DNA of 64,000 nt, from the NCBI GenBank assembly GCA_026315105.1, contig CM048746.1, positions 642,251,398 to 642,315,397 on the forward strand. The letters are read 5' to 3'. Below are positions 45,491 to 55,728 of the stretch, piece after piece; the stretch's first letter is position 1, and the number at the start of each line of letters is the position of its first letter. Position numbers and translations under genes: made by a program. Below the pieces are notes generated by a model. It was not told the origin of the DNA. It saw only the letters and a program-made list of their open reading frames with translations, and ran no database searches. This DNA comes from Locusta migratoria (Eukaryota; Arthropoda; Insecta; Orthoptera; Acrididae).

Positions 45491-46100
45491 TTTTGTGTCC
45501 CAGCCTCGTCGCCGCTTTTGTGTCCCGCTCCGTCGTAGGTGTCGGTGGCCGAGTGGAATGAGACCGACACAGGAATAAAGATAGCACGCTGGTGCAGGTA
45601 CGGAGGGGAGCAGCCAGAAACTAGAAACACTAGAGTAAATTAGTACTGCAGAAGGCTGATACATAGTTGAGCTAGAGTCCTGCCTAGTGCCTAACTGATA
45701 GCCAAGTCTTCACTGCTGCCTATCTGATTACGAAGGTCCTAACTGGTTGCTATCTCAGTCCCAAGTGAACGATGTCGTTCACTGGTGGCCACGAGGGGAG
45801 CAGCCAGAAACTAGAAACACTAGAGTAAATTAGTACTGCAGAAGGCTGATACATAGTTGAGCTAGAGTCCTGCCTAGTGCCTAACTGATAGCCAAGTCTT
45901 CACTGCTGCCTATCTGATTACGAAGGTCCTAACTGGTTGCTATCTCAGTCCCAAGTGAACGATGTCGTTCACTGGTGGCCACGAGGGGAGTTGCCGCAGA
46001 GGGCGCTCGTGGCTGTCGTCGTAAGAACGCCGCGCCGTGCGTGCATGGCGGCGCGCGGCGAAAGTAGGTGGCGCGCACTTTGGACTTGTGCGACACCACA
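45491..46100 (-). mobile_element. Solo LTR of the 55-61 kb gypsy family, with internal duplication
   Basis: The plus strand begins TTTTGTGTCCCAGCCTCGTC and ends GCGACACCACA, as in the full-length LTRs. A 5 bp target duplication GATGC flanks it (45486-45490 and 46101-46105). At 610 bp it is longer than the 464 bp LTRs because a 190 bp segment is tandemly duplicated (45603-45792 and 45793-45982). No internal retroviral-type sequence remains, so it arose by LTR-LTR recombination. It sits in the upstream part of LINE family C. Confidence 0.95.
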
Positions 46101-46890
46101 GATGCCATCATCATATTTCCATACAGTAGAGCTGCATGTCCTCGGGAAAAGTAACGGCTGTAGTTTCCCCTTGCTTTCAGCCGTTCACAGTAGCTGTGTG
46201 GCAAAACCACATTAGCTAATGTTACAAGGCCAGCTCAGTCAATCATCCAGACTGTTGCCCCTGTAACTACTGAAAAGGCTGCTGCCCCTCTTCAGAAACC
46301 ACACGTTTGTCTGGCCTCTCCACAGATACCCCTCCGCTGTGGTTGCACCTACGGTACGGCTATCTGCATCGTTGAGGCACGCAAGCCACCCCACCTCGGC
46401 AATGTCTGTGGTTCATGGGGTTGGAGGCAGAATACTACATAATAATAATAATACTAATAAAAATGGACAGCCGAATATGGGGTATCACTTCACGCTGTTT
46501 CAAATGTTTGAAGTTAAAGATGTCGTACCTCAGTGGAGCAGTTTATCAAGTACAGCGGGGCACCAGTGGGGACTTTGGCTTGACGGCAGCACCTGGGTCT
46601 TGTGACACGACCCACGGGAGCGCCGGCTCTGGTCCGAGGTTGGACTCGGCCCGCCACGGCGGTGTTTCACTGGCAGAGGCGCACAACGGCGCTGGCCACG
46701 CCAAGAGCGATGGGCCCGGAGGAGCCGACCGCCAAGCTCTCTCCCCCCCCCCCTTCCCTCTCCCTGGTGTGCTGTTCGCCGTCGGCAATCGTTAGCGCTC
46801 CGCCCTCCGTCAAAGGCGAATTCTCTCACAACAGGTTTTCTTGCCGACCTTTCCTGTCGGAGATGAGCTAGCGCCCTTCCGGATCCCACA
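46101..46890 (-). other. Upstream (5') region of LINE family C
   Basis: The part 46106-46320 recurs, diverged, at 8332-8525 next to another family C copy, which supports assigning it to the LINE's 5' region. 46550-46830 is strongly GC-rich with a C run (46742-46752). Overlapping open frames here have no domain. Confidence 0.6.
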
Positions 46891-46964
46891 GCTGACAAGA
46901 TAAGTACGAAAATAGTTCAGCGACTGGAGCCATTATCCGATTCATACGCAGTAACTTACGTATT

Positions 46965-48290
46965 GGCCCACTTTGGGACTCGGTAGTAACACTAAAAGTG
47001 GGCCTTTGCGATCATCTTTTGACAGCTAGAAATTTAAATGAAAATAACGTCTTAACCATTCAACTGAAGCGAAAACGGAATAACCGAATTTGTAGAGAAG
47101 AAAATTCTCTACAACTTTGCTCTGATATGTTTTTTCATATCTCGTATCGTTTGAGAGATATTTGCAAAAATAACGGCGATTTTGGGATGTCTGTCTGTCC
47201 GTAAGGTATTCACTGTTTTTAAGACGAACCGTTCAACCGATTAGCTCCAAATTGTACAGATATAATTGTAGGCCGCCAGAGACCAAAACTTTCCTGTTTC
47301 AATTTTTTCAGACAAAAAATACGGTAGTAATAAAAAAATTCGTTTGCAATATAACTGTAATTGAAAACGAACCGTTCGTCTGACACGAAAATTGCATAAC
47401 CTAATTGGTAGAGGAGAAAATTCTCTACAACTTCGCTCTATTATGTCTTTTTTTTTTTTTTCATATCTTGCATCGTTGCAGAGGTATTTACAAAAATAAC
47501 GGCGATTTGACGATGTCTGTCTGGCTGTAATGTGTTCCCACTTTTTAGGTCGAACCGTTCAACCGATCGGCACCAAATTGTATAGTCATTCTTGTTGGCT
47601 ACCAGAGACCAGAACCTCGCTTTTTGAAATATTTCGGACAAAAAATACGTTAGTAATACAAAAAAAGCCGTTTTTAATGTAATTTTAATTGCAAATAAAC
47701 CTTTCATCTGACGCGAAAAATTTGTAGAGGAGAAAATTCTCTACAACTTTGTTCCCTTATGTTTTTTTCATATCTCGTATCGTTTGAGAGATTTTGCAAA
47801 AATAACGCAGTTTTGACACCCTCCATTGAATTAACGAAAAGCAGCCGTTCGAAGATGTCACATGACATTCCTCGCCCAGAACTCTCTCTGGCATACGCCA
47901 TTTTGCCTTGCGTAGTTCATGATTTCTTTATTGTAACTAACACGTTGTAATTTCAAACAATGGCGCACTGAATAATTAACGATAAATGATTATCTAATGT
48001 CTACAAATGGCATATTAGCATCAGTTAACAACGGCCATCAGTAGTATAACATTAAGAAACGCAACTTCTAATTGTTAGCCAGAGCTTAGTCGGCAATGCG
48101 TTACGCCGTGACACTGAATGTCAGTGCTTCGGAACCCGCCACTACCTAATTCTTTTCCCTGAAAGGGTTTCAGACACTCTTATTAATTAATTATTATTTA
48201 GATTACTATTTTGGTCCAAAATGTTTGCAAAAACTTATAAAACTACAAATCTAAAGTAGGCCGTAAAACACGTCAGTGCGATTTTTTTTA
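46965..48290. repeat. Repeat family R1, copy 2
   Basis: Reverse complement of 560-1590. Three modules are visible, at about 47095-47180, 47410-47500 and 47730-47815, each with GAGAAAATTCTCTACAACTT and a CATATCTCGTATCGTTTGAG-type block, spaced about 320 bp. The far end (48060-48140) contains the tRNA-like block. Confidence 0.75.
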
Positions 48291-49648
48291 TCAACACATC
48301 TCACAGAACCCCCTACCTCCTCAGTACAGTTCCATACAGATTTCATTACACTATTACGTACAGGATACACAGACACAGAAATAATACTGGATGTACACTG
48401 AAAAATTGAAACCATCTTTTGTATATCACCTGTCTCATTAACTGCTGGATTACTCAAAAACTGTGACTTTCTACATACAAACAAATACAAAACTATCCAC
48501 TGTACAACCATATTCTACAGTTTATCGTAAATTGCTATATATCCTGCCATCGCACTTTCTTCCCTATGCCATTTTGGGGCTCTCGTCATACTACACACTA
48601 CACTGAAAACTTAACTTGACTGAAGTAGTCAATACACAAGATAAATAACTTGAAGCGTTTAATATGGTAACGTGACTATATTTAAGTAGCCATCTACAGT
48701 AATAAAAATGTGTTTGTGCAAAAATCTTAACCTACTGTAAGAGTTGTGATTGTAATATCGCTGGTATGGAGCAGCAACAGTTAACAGTGGAGTTCAGTAG
48801 TCAGTTGCAACAGAGTAGTTGGCAAGTGAGAACGAGCTGACCAGCGGTGGTTTCGAATGAGGCTGTTAGAGCGATTAGTTTATTTGTAGTGGCACGGAGT
48901 AATTTGGTATAACTGTGAAATTCATGTTTACGCGTGTGAAGTATGTTTATCAGGAACAAAATGTCAATCTTACCAGTTTAAATTGCATTTGTATATTCAA
49001 GAATACCTAGTCGTTGTTGAGAGGAATGTGTAGTACAGTTGAAGTCATTATAAAGGAAGAGATTAACTGCAGTTAAATACTACATTAGTTGTGAGTTCCT
49101 TACGACGCTTTACGAATAACGCAGCTATGGACCTTGCACTACGAAACTTCTTCTCTGATTGCTTTGGAATTTCGACACAGCGTTGAATTCTAATATCTAA
49201 TATTCATATATTATATTATATCTCACCGCATACCCTAACTCTTTTAGCAGTGTATTTGGCAAACGTGCAATAAAACACCCTCTTAATCAATTAAGCTGCA
49301 TAAAATTTTATTTGGAAGTGGGGTGAACATTCCACTCCTTATTGACAGACGGCAGATTTACTGTGTTTCGTACGAAAGTTTTGTACGTGTAACCTTTCTG
49401 TAGAGAGTAATGAACTGAGAAATATGATACGACAGTGTCACCCGAGTAAACACATCTTGTCACATATTTCGTACTGACATTTTTGTATGCCTAATGACCT
49501 ATATCGATGAGTTCCCAAATGGTAATAAACATTCCACCAATGAGTGTTCTGCTGCGTGTCACACTACCGGTTTATTTCAAGAAAAAAATGATGTGCCATA
49601 ATGGGAAACTTAATCGAATTTAGTAAATAAATATTTTAGCTGCCCCAA
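48291..49648. other. AT-rich DNA without a recognised gene
   Basis: An 86-codon frame on the minus strand (48511-48251) shows no domain. No repeats tied to other parts of the window were found. Confidence 0.4.
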
Positions 49649-49659
49649 AATGCACTATC

Positions 49660-49858
49660 AAAATGTTCAAATGTTTGTTAAGATTATGGGACTTAACTAC
49701 GGGGTCATCAGTCCCTAAACTTACAAACTACTTAAGAACTACCTACAACTAAGGACGGCACAAATATCCACGCCCGAGGGGGGATTCGAATCCCCGACCG
49801 TAGTGGCCGTGCAGACCGCGACTGAAGCGCATCAGTCCCCTCGGCCACCGCGGCCGGC
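49660..49858 (-). mobile_element. tRNA-derived SINE, family A
   Basis: Minus-strand head GCCGGCCGCGGTGGCCGAGG, B-box-like GGATTCGAATCC, tail ACATTTGAACATTTTG. Target duplication AATGCAC[T/C]ATC at 49649-49659 and 49859-49869. Confidence 0.95.
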
Positions 49859-49869
49859 AATGCACCATC

Positions 49870-51583
49870 TTCAAATCCTTAGCAGCATTCTGCATTAACT
49901 GACAGAAACGTACACTAATAGATCCAGATTGTAGGTATACAGATTAATATATGAATTCTCAGTGGAATCAGACCTGGTTATACGGAGCGATTTTGATAAA
50001 CGGGGACAAATTGCAGTCAGTGAGTTTCAACTACAGGAAGGTGGATATAAAAAAAAGTATCATGATCCTCGTTCCAATTATTGAAATAAGCCATAAAACA
50101 ATATCCGTACAGAAACTCGTACCTGTAATGTTCGAAAAATATCAGAAATATGATGGAAGCCACGTTCCAAATATGTAATAACGTCATACATAAAATAATG
50201 ACAACTTTTAAGGTAATTTTTAGGGTTGCGTATCTTACTTGATAAGAGCTGAATCCAAGGATCAAATCGAACAAGTTCAAATATATGCCATATACAACAA
50301 CCTACAGTCGAAAAAGAAACCACTTAGAATTAAAGTAGTAAAAGACACTGGCATTTTTTGATAATCGTAGACAAGTTAAAGATGTATAGTACAATCATCA
50401 TATTTGCCTACACAGCAAAACTATAGACAAAAGATATTTTTAGGTATCATATAAGAGTTTTGTTGCGTAAGCAATAATGGCAGGTTATCTCCTTTTCAGC
50501 CAGCTTCATCTACTATAGTTTGTACGGTGTTTTGTGTCACTAGGCCAGTTTCTCGGTATTTAGTCGAATTGTCTCTCCTTATGGCATTTTCACTCAAATG
50601 ACTACAAAAAGAGAATTTCCTGAAGATGGATCAGTATTTGAATTCAAACTAATATTCAATAAAAATTTTCTGTGATCTTGACATCCACACACCTCTTTGC
50701 ACCCATAAATTATTAACAAATTACTACTTTCATATAGTAGAATAAGTCATGAGACAAAATAAGCTATGTCAACATTTCCAGTAATAGTCACGTTAACAGG
50801 TAGTTATACGTGCTTGCAAAACTTGAAACGCGATTGCCTCGAATGGCTTCTGGTGCTTATGGTCTGAACATCACGAACCATAAATACAGGGTGATTCACG
50901 AAGATATGCAAATATTTTAATATGTTATTGTACAACTAAGGATAAAAAAAAGTTCATATAAAGATAGCTCTCCAAATGTTTAGATACGTAGTTATGGCTA
51001 ATAAAAGATTTTTGTGTGAAGTTTAGCAATCTCGCTAATATGAAGCCATTGCAAAACTGAGCAAAGTTAAAGTAAACCACGATTTCCATATATTTTGGGT
51101 TTAATAAAATATGTCCCAAATGTATAACTGCAGTAGTTTTCAAGAAATCGCAGACATTATACAAGTAAATTCCAGAGATTACTCAAGTAAATTTGTTTAC
51201 TTTCCATGGAGAATGTTGGCAACTTCCTTAACCATGAGGTTTTTTTCTGGTTTAATATAATTAACGTGTGCTTTGGTATTAATAAAAGCAGATAATGAGA
51301 CCCACTAATACAGTTTTAGTAAACTTTGTTATCACTATTCTTCAAAATTAAATTCTCTATAACTTCTATTTAAAACGTCGTGCAGTTTCTGGAATTTAAA
51401 AAACAAATTGGGCCAGGTAGTTAATAAAGTCCAAATTTTCCTTTCTTCACTGGAATTTCTGGAAGACAACTTCAGATACACGTCTTTGACACGTTTTATT
51501 AGATTGACCGGAAATCTTGCTTTACAGAAACCTCTTACAATTTCTGAGATTATCTGACATCGCGGGAAGGAGGCGATCTGCAT
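49870..51583. other. AT-rich DNA; possible transposon end near 50885
   Basis: No domain-bearing frame. ATACAGGGTGATTCACGAAG at 50885-50904 looks like the terminus of a mariner-type non-autonomous element, but I found no inverted partner. Confidence 0.35.
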
Positions 51584-51595
51584 TGATTAATTATC

Positions 51596-51790
51596 GCCGC
51601 GGTGGAGTAGCCGAGCGGTCTAAAGCGTCTCGCTGCGGAGCGCGCGGTTGCTCGCCGCGGAGGTTCGAGTCCTCCCTCGGGCATGGGTGTGTGTGTTTGT
51701 CCGTAGGTTAGTTTATCTAGGTTTAAGTAGTTTGTAAGCTACGGACTGATGACCACGCAGTTTGGTCCAATAGATTTACAGACACTTTTT
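51596..51790 (+). mobile_element. tRNA-derived SINE, family B, young-looking copy
   Basis: Head GCCGCGGTGGAGTAGCCGAG, B box GGTTCGAGTCC, body GTAAGCTACGGACTGATGAC, tail ending TTACAGACACTTTTT. Target duplication TGATTAATTATC at 51584-51595 and 51791-51802. Confidence 0.96.
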
Positions 51791-52904
51791 TGATTAATTA
51801 TCTCCAAAACGAAAAAGAAAGCCAACATCGCAGTATGATTTATTGACTGACGACCGATTTCGATGTGCTATCCCATCATCTTATGGTCGTATATATTTTA
51901 AAATTAGGTCATGTTGCTCAAAAGATGGAGGTTAAGCGGAAAGTGCAAATTTGCACTTGTTATGTTGTTATGGTCTTCAGTCCGGAGACTGGTTTGATGC
52001 AGCTCTCCACCCTACTCTATCCTGAGCAACCCACATCCACTTGGATCTGCTTACTATACGTGTCTCTTGGTCTCCCTCTGCGATTTTTATCCCAAACACT
52101 TCCCTCCAATGCTAAATTTACGATTCCTCGATGTCTAAGAATGTGTCCTACCAAGCGATCCCTTCTTTTAATCAGGGTATGCCAAAAATTCCTTTTCTCA
52201 CCAATTCTGTTCAATACCTCTTCATTAGTTATGCGATCTACCCACCTAATCTTCAGCATTTTTCTGTAGCACCACATTTCAAAAGCCTCTATTCTCTTCC
52301 TGCCCGCACTGCTTATCGTTCATGTTTTTACTCCCGTACAAGGCAACACTCCACACAAATGCCTTCAGAAAAGACTTCCTTACACTTAAATTCATATTCG
52401 ATGTTAGCAAATTTCTCTTTTTCAAAAATGCTTTTCTTCCCATTGCCATTCTGCATTTTATATCCTCTGTACTGCGACCATCGCATGTTATTTTACTACC
52501 CAAGTAACAAAACACATCTACCACCTTCATTGTTTCGTTATCTAATCTAATTCCTTCAGCATCGACTGATTTTCTGACACTACATTCCATTACCCTCCTT
52601 TTACGCTCGTTAATGTTCATCTTCTATCTTCCTTTCAAGTCACTGACCATTCCGTTTAATTGCTCTTCCAAGTCTTTTGCAGTCTCTGAAAATATTACTA
52701 TGTTATCGGCAAATCGCAAAGTTTTTATTTCTTCTCATGAACTTTAATTCCCTCTCCAAACTTCTCCATGCATTCCTTCACAGCTTGCTCAGTGTGCAGA
52801 TTGAACAACACTGGGGAAAGGCTACAACCCTGTCTTACTCCCTTCCCAACCTCTGCGTCCCTTTCTCGCCCTTCGACTCTAATAACTGCTGTCTGGTTTT
52901 TGTA

Positions 52905-54154
52905 GGGGAAGGGGTTGTACCTTTGGACAGTTTTAACTTGGGACACTTTTTATTAAAGGCAATGCACTCTAGTAGAAACTTTAAGAACTATCAAATAAAG
53001 TTGTAAGGCCTATTTTCAGAGGGAATAGGAGGCCATGTTGTATTTGGATGAAGTTTGAGATCTGAGGAGGAGTTTTACAAGTTTTCGTGTTTGAAAGTAA
53101 AATTTAGGTACTATCCTTAGAAGATATAAATTAAACCTAAGCATCATTATTGATGTTTCTTAAATACAGTGTTGTAGGGCATTGTTTAAGTAAGCTATTG
53201 ATACCATAAGTTAAAAGATATAAATATGTACATAGGTTACGATACTGTTTTCTGTTGTTGTGTATTTCGTTTTACCTTGGGACACTTCTCTGGTTGCACT
53301 TTGGGACACCTGGAAGGTGTATTATTGTCACTGATATACCAGAAAAGCAAAGAATTGAACAGAAAGAAAACAAGAAAAAGAACTCTTTCCCAAAGAAAGA
53401 AGCCACTAAACGGACAAAGGAGTTTTCATCTTCCACTTCTTTTGGTGAAGAAATTCCCGAGCTTGGTAGTAGCTCTGGACGTAGCCTATTTGATTTGTCA
53501 CCTGAAGAAGAGGATTTCTCATCCTTCTTTCCATCCAGAAAATGAACACTTTCTAGTTCTCAAGGTAGTTGGGTCTTGGTAAAATTTGACATCAGTGACA
53601 GATCTCATGTTTACTACGCAGGAGTAGTTTTAGAAAGCACAGAAGAAGATGTAACTGTGAAATTCTTAAGGAAGCAAAGGACCATTTTGTATTCTCTAAT
53701 GTTGAGAACATCATCATTGTTAATCGCAGTAATATAGTGAAAGAACTACCAGATCCAGTGGTGTGTCGTGGGTTTCATTCATATAATATTTTATTCCCAC
53801 CATCTCTTGTTTTAAGGTAAAATAACTTTTGTATTTGGACTAACAAACTTTTACTACCTAATTCCAATACAATTTTTTCTTTCATAAAACTAAGAAATTG
53901 GAATACATCAGCGCGTCCCAAGGTAAAACCACCAATGTCCGAAGGTGAAACCATAGGTTGTACCTTGGGACAAGTGTCACAAAAGTCTTATTGGTGAGTA
54001 AATGTGTAAATATTGGAGCTAGCGTAAACGGCTGTTCGTTCAACATTACCTAAAATTAATGCCTGTGATGGGGTAAATTTTCAATTTTCTTGTAAAATAT
54101 CATAGTATAAAAAATTAAAATGTAAAAAATGTCCCAAGGTACAACCCTTTCCCC
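52905..54154 (+). mobile_element. DNA transposon with ~25 bp TIRs and TA target duplication
   Basis: The left end GGGGAAGGGGTTGTACCTTT and the right end (reverse complement GGGGAAAGGGTTGTACCTTG) are inverted repeats ending at TA on both sides (52903-52904 and 54155-54156). The phrase TTGGGACAC or its variant recurs internally (52946, 53277, 53301, 53966). At 1250 bp it is too short for a full transposase gene; it carries a C-terminal coding remnant. TA duplication places it with Tc1/mariner/pogo-type elements. Confidence 0.85.
53255..53818 (+). pseudogene. Transposon-encoded C-terminal protein fragment (pogo/Tigger-like?)
   Basis: A plus-strand frame (53255-53545) encodes a lysine- and serine-rich tail region ending 'SPEEEDFSSFFPSRK'. 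A second stretch (53566-53818, frame change near 53685) encodes 'GSWVLVKFDISDRSHVYYAG' and 'EEDVTVKFLRKQ', then 'FVFSNVENIIIVNRSNIV'. The 'VLVKF..YYAGVV..VKFLRK' block resembles the small C-terminal domain common in insect pogo/Tigger-related transposase genes. No catalytic DDE domain is present. Function of the block is not known to me; the assignment is by resemblance. Confidence 0.5.
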
Positions 54155-54803
54155 TATAGGTTGAGTATAACTCTTCGCTCCCTATATTTTACCCCTGCTA
54201 CCTTCAGAATTTGAAGAAATGTATTCCAGTCGACATTGTGAAGAACGTTCTGCAAATCTGATGCTACTTTCCATTATCCTTGTTTTACTCTTGTTGATGT
54301 TCTTTTCAAGACACTGTCGGACGATACGTAGCCGAAATATTAGTGTAAGAAATTCAGTTTGCGCTGCTCCAAGCCCTAAATTCATTGGCATGCTCCTTAT
54401 GTCGAAAGCCCTTGAAAATCATGTGGGCATAAGATTTGATCAAACTAGGTGACTTACGCACACTTCAACATATCCGTTCCTGCTCTGGGGAGTCCTTCGT
54501 CATTTGTAATGACTCTCTGAGCTGTTTACAGGCCATCGACCAGTGTTTTCTGCGCAATTTTTTGGTTGTTGCCACACACGAGTCCTTGTACAGCATTGGA
54601 CAACGTGGGCAGTCAGTGGCATTCCTTTGGACTCCGGGACACGTCGGGATAGACGGCAATGAGCTGGCTGACAGGTTGGCCAAAGAGGCCACCCACAAGC
54701 CTGTCCTCAATATAGGCATTCCATGTGCTGATCTCCGTTCTGCACTACGCCGTTAAGTGCTCGGTTTGTGGAGTAGTGAATGGTGCACCCTACAGATGCC
54801 CAA

Positions 54804-55004
54804 GCCGGCCGCGGTGGCCGAGGGGACTGAGGCGCTTCAGTCACGGTCTGCACGGCCACTACGTTCGGGGGTTCGAATCCCCCCTCGGGCATGGATATTT
54901 GTGCCGTCCTTAGGATAAGCTAGTTGTTAAGTAGTTTGTAAGTTTAGGGACTGATAACCCCGTAGTTGAGTCCCATAAGCTTAACAAACATTTGAACATT
55001 TGAA
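54804..55004 (+). mobile_element. SINE family A inside LINE family D
   Basis: Head GCCGGCCGCGGTGGCCGAGG, B box GGTTCGAATCC, tail ACATTTGAACATTTGAA. Target duplication CAGATGCCCAA / CAGGTGCCCAA at 54793-54803 and 55005-55015. Confidence 0.95.
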
Positions 55005-55178
55005 CAGGTGCCCAACAAATTGAGGTGTGTCAAAGAGACTACCAAGGTGTGGAGGACCTCTCTGCGGGCCCCTTGCAGAGACTCTGTTGTTCTCTGCCGG
55101 CTGCGTATCGGCCATACTTGGCTTACGCACGGTCACCTTCTCCGTCGCGAGGATCCTCCCGAGTGTCGATGTGGTGCG

Positions 55179-55642
55179 TTTTGTGTCCCAACTTCGTCGC
55201 CGCTTTTGTGTCCCAGCCTCGTCGTAGGTGTCGGTGGCCGAGTGGAATGTGACCGACACAGGAATAAAGACAGCACGCTGGTGCAGGTACGGAGGGGAGC
55301 AGCCAGAAACTATAAACACTAGAGTAAATTAGAAAGATATATATTGCACAGAATGTAACAATACTTAACTTTTACATAGTACTGCAGAATGTTGATACAT
55401 AGTTGTTAGAGGCCTGCCTAGTGCCTGTACAATAGCAAAGTCTTCACTGGTGCCTATCTGATTACGAAGGTCCTAACTCGTTGCTATCTCAGTCCGAAGT
55501 GGCAAGTCGTTCAGCGGTGGCCACGAGCGGAATTGTCGCAGAGGGCGCTCGTGGCTGTCGTCGTGAGAACGCCGCGCCGTGCGTGCATGGCGGCGCGCGG
55601 CGAAAGTAGGTGGCGCGCACTTTGTACTTGTGCGACACCACA
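55179..55642 (-). repeat. 3' LTR of the gypsy element, 464 bp
   Basis: On the minus strand it starts TGTGGTGTCGCACAAG and ends GGGACACAAAA. It appears base-for-base identical to the 5' LTR. A TATATAT box lies at the position matching 60894-60900 of the other LTR. Confidence 0.96.
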
Positions 55643-55654
55643 CCCCTCCCCCCC
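55643..55654 (-). other. Polypurine tract of the gypsy element
   Basis: Minus strand GGGGGGGAGGGG immediately before the TGTGGTG start of the 3' LTR. This is the expected primer site for plus-strand synthesis. Confidence 0.9.
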
Positions 55655-55728
55655 AAACCGCCGCGCCGTCGTGGCGTAGGGCTGAGGGCCACGGCGACGG
55701 CACTGGGAGGAGGGCCTGGGCGGGGGCG

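Larger units (their letters stand above)
42546..46890 (-). mobile_element. LINE family C, nearly full length, minus strand (solo LTR inserted)
   Basis: From about 46890 down to 42546: a GC-rich 5' region, an AP-type endonuclease (45400-44673), a linker, RT (44357-43200) and a C-terminal domain ending near 42571. The 3' end reads ACTGAAGACCATAACACAAA on the minus strand. A solo LTR occupies 45491-46100 upstream of the endonuclease. The 3' ends of this element and of the plus-strand LINE to its left meet tail to tail at about 42545. Clade not assigned; the domain order EN-RT with no RNase H fits RTE/CR1-type LINEs. Confidence 0.88.
51961..54260 (-). mobile_element. LINE family C, copy 3 (3' part, split by a DNA transposon)
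   Basis: Collinear with 42546-43570. The 3' end carries the same ACTGAAGACCATAACA phrase. Frames on the minus strand include 'EMWCYRKMLKIRWVDRITNE'-like text (52277-52017), 'VVDVFCYLGSKITCDGRSTE' (52620-52279) and 'KGVRQGCSLSPVLFNLHTEQ' (52946-52725). The coding path is interrupted at 52904/54155 by the TIR element and continues to about 54250, after which the order is scrambled. Dead copy. Confidence 0.87.
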
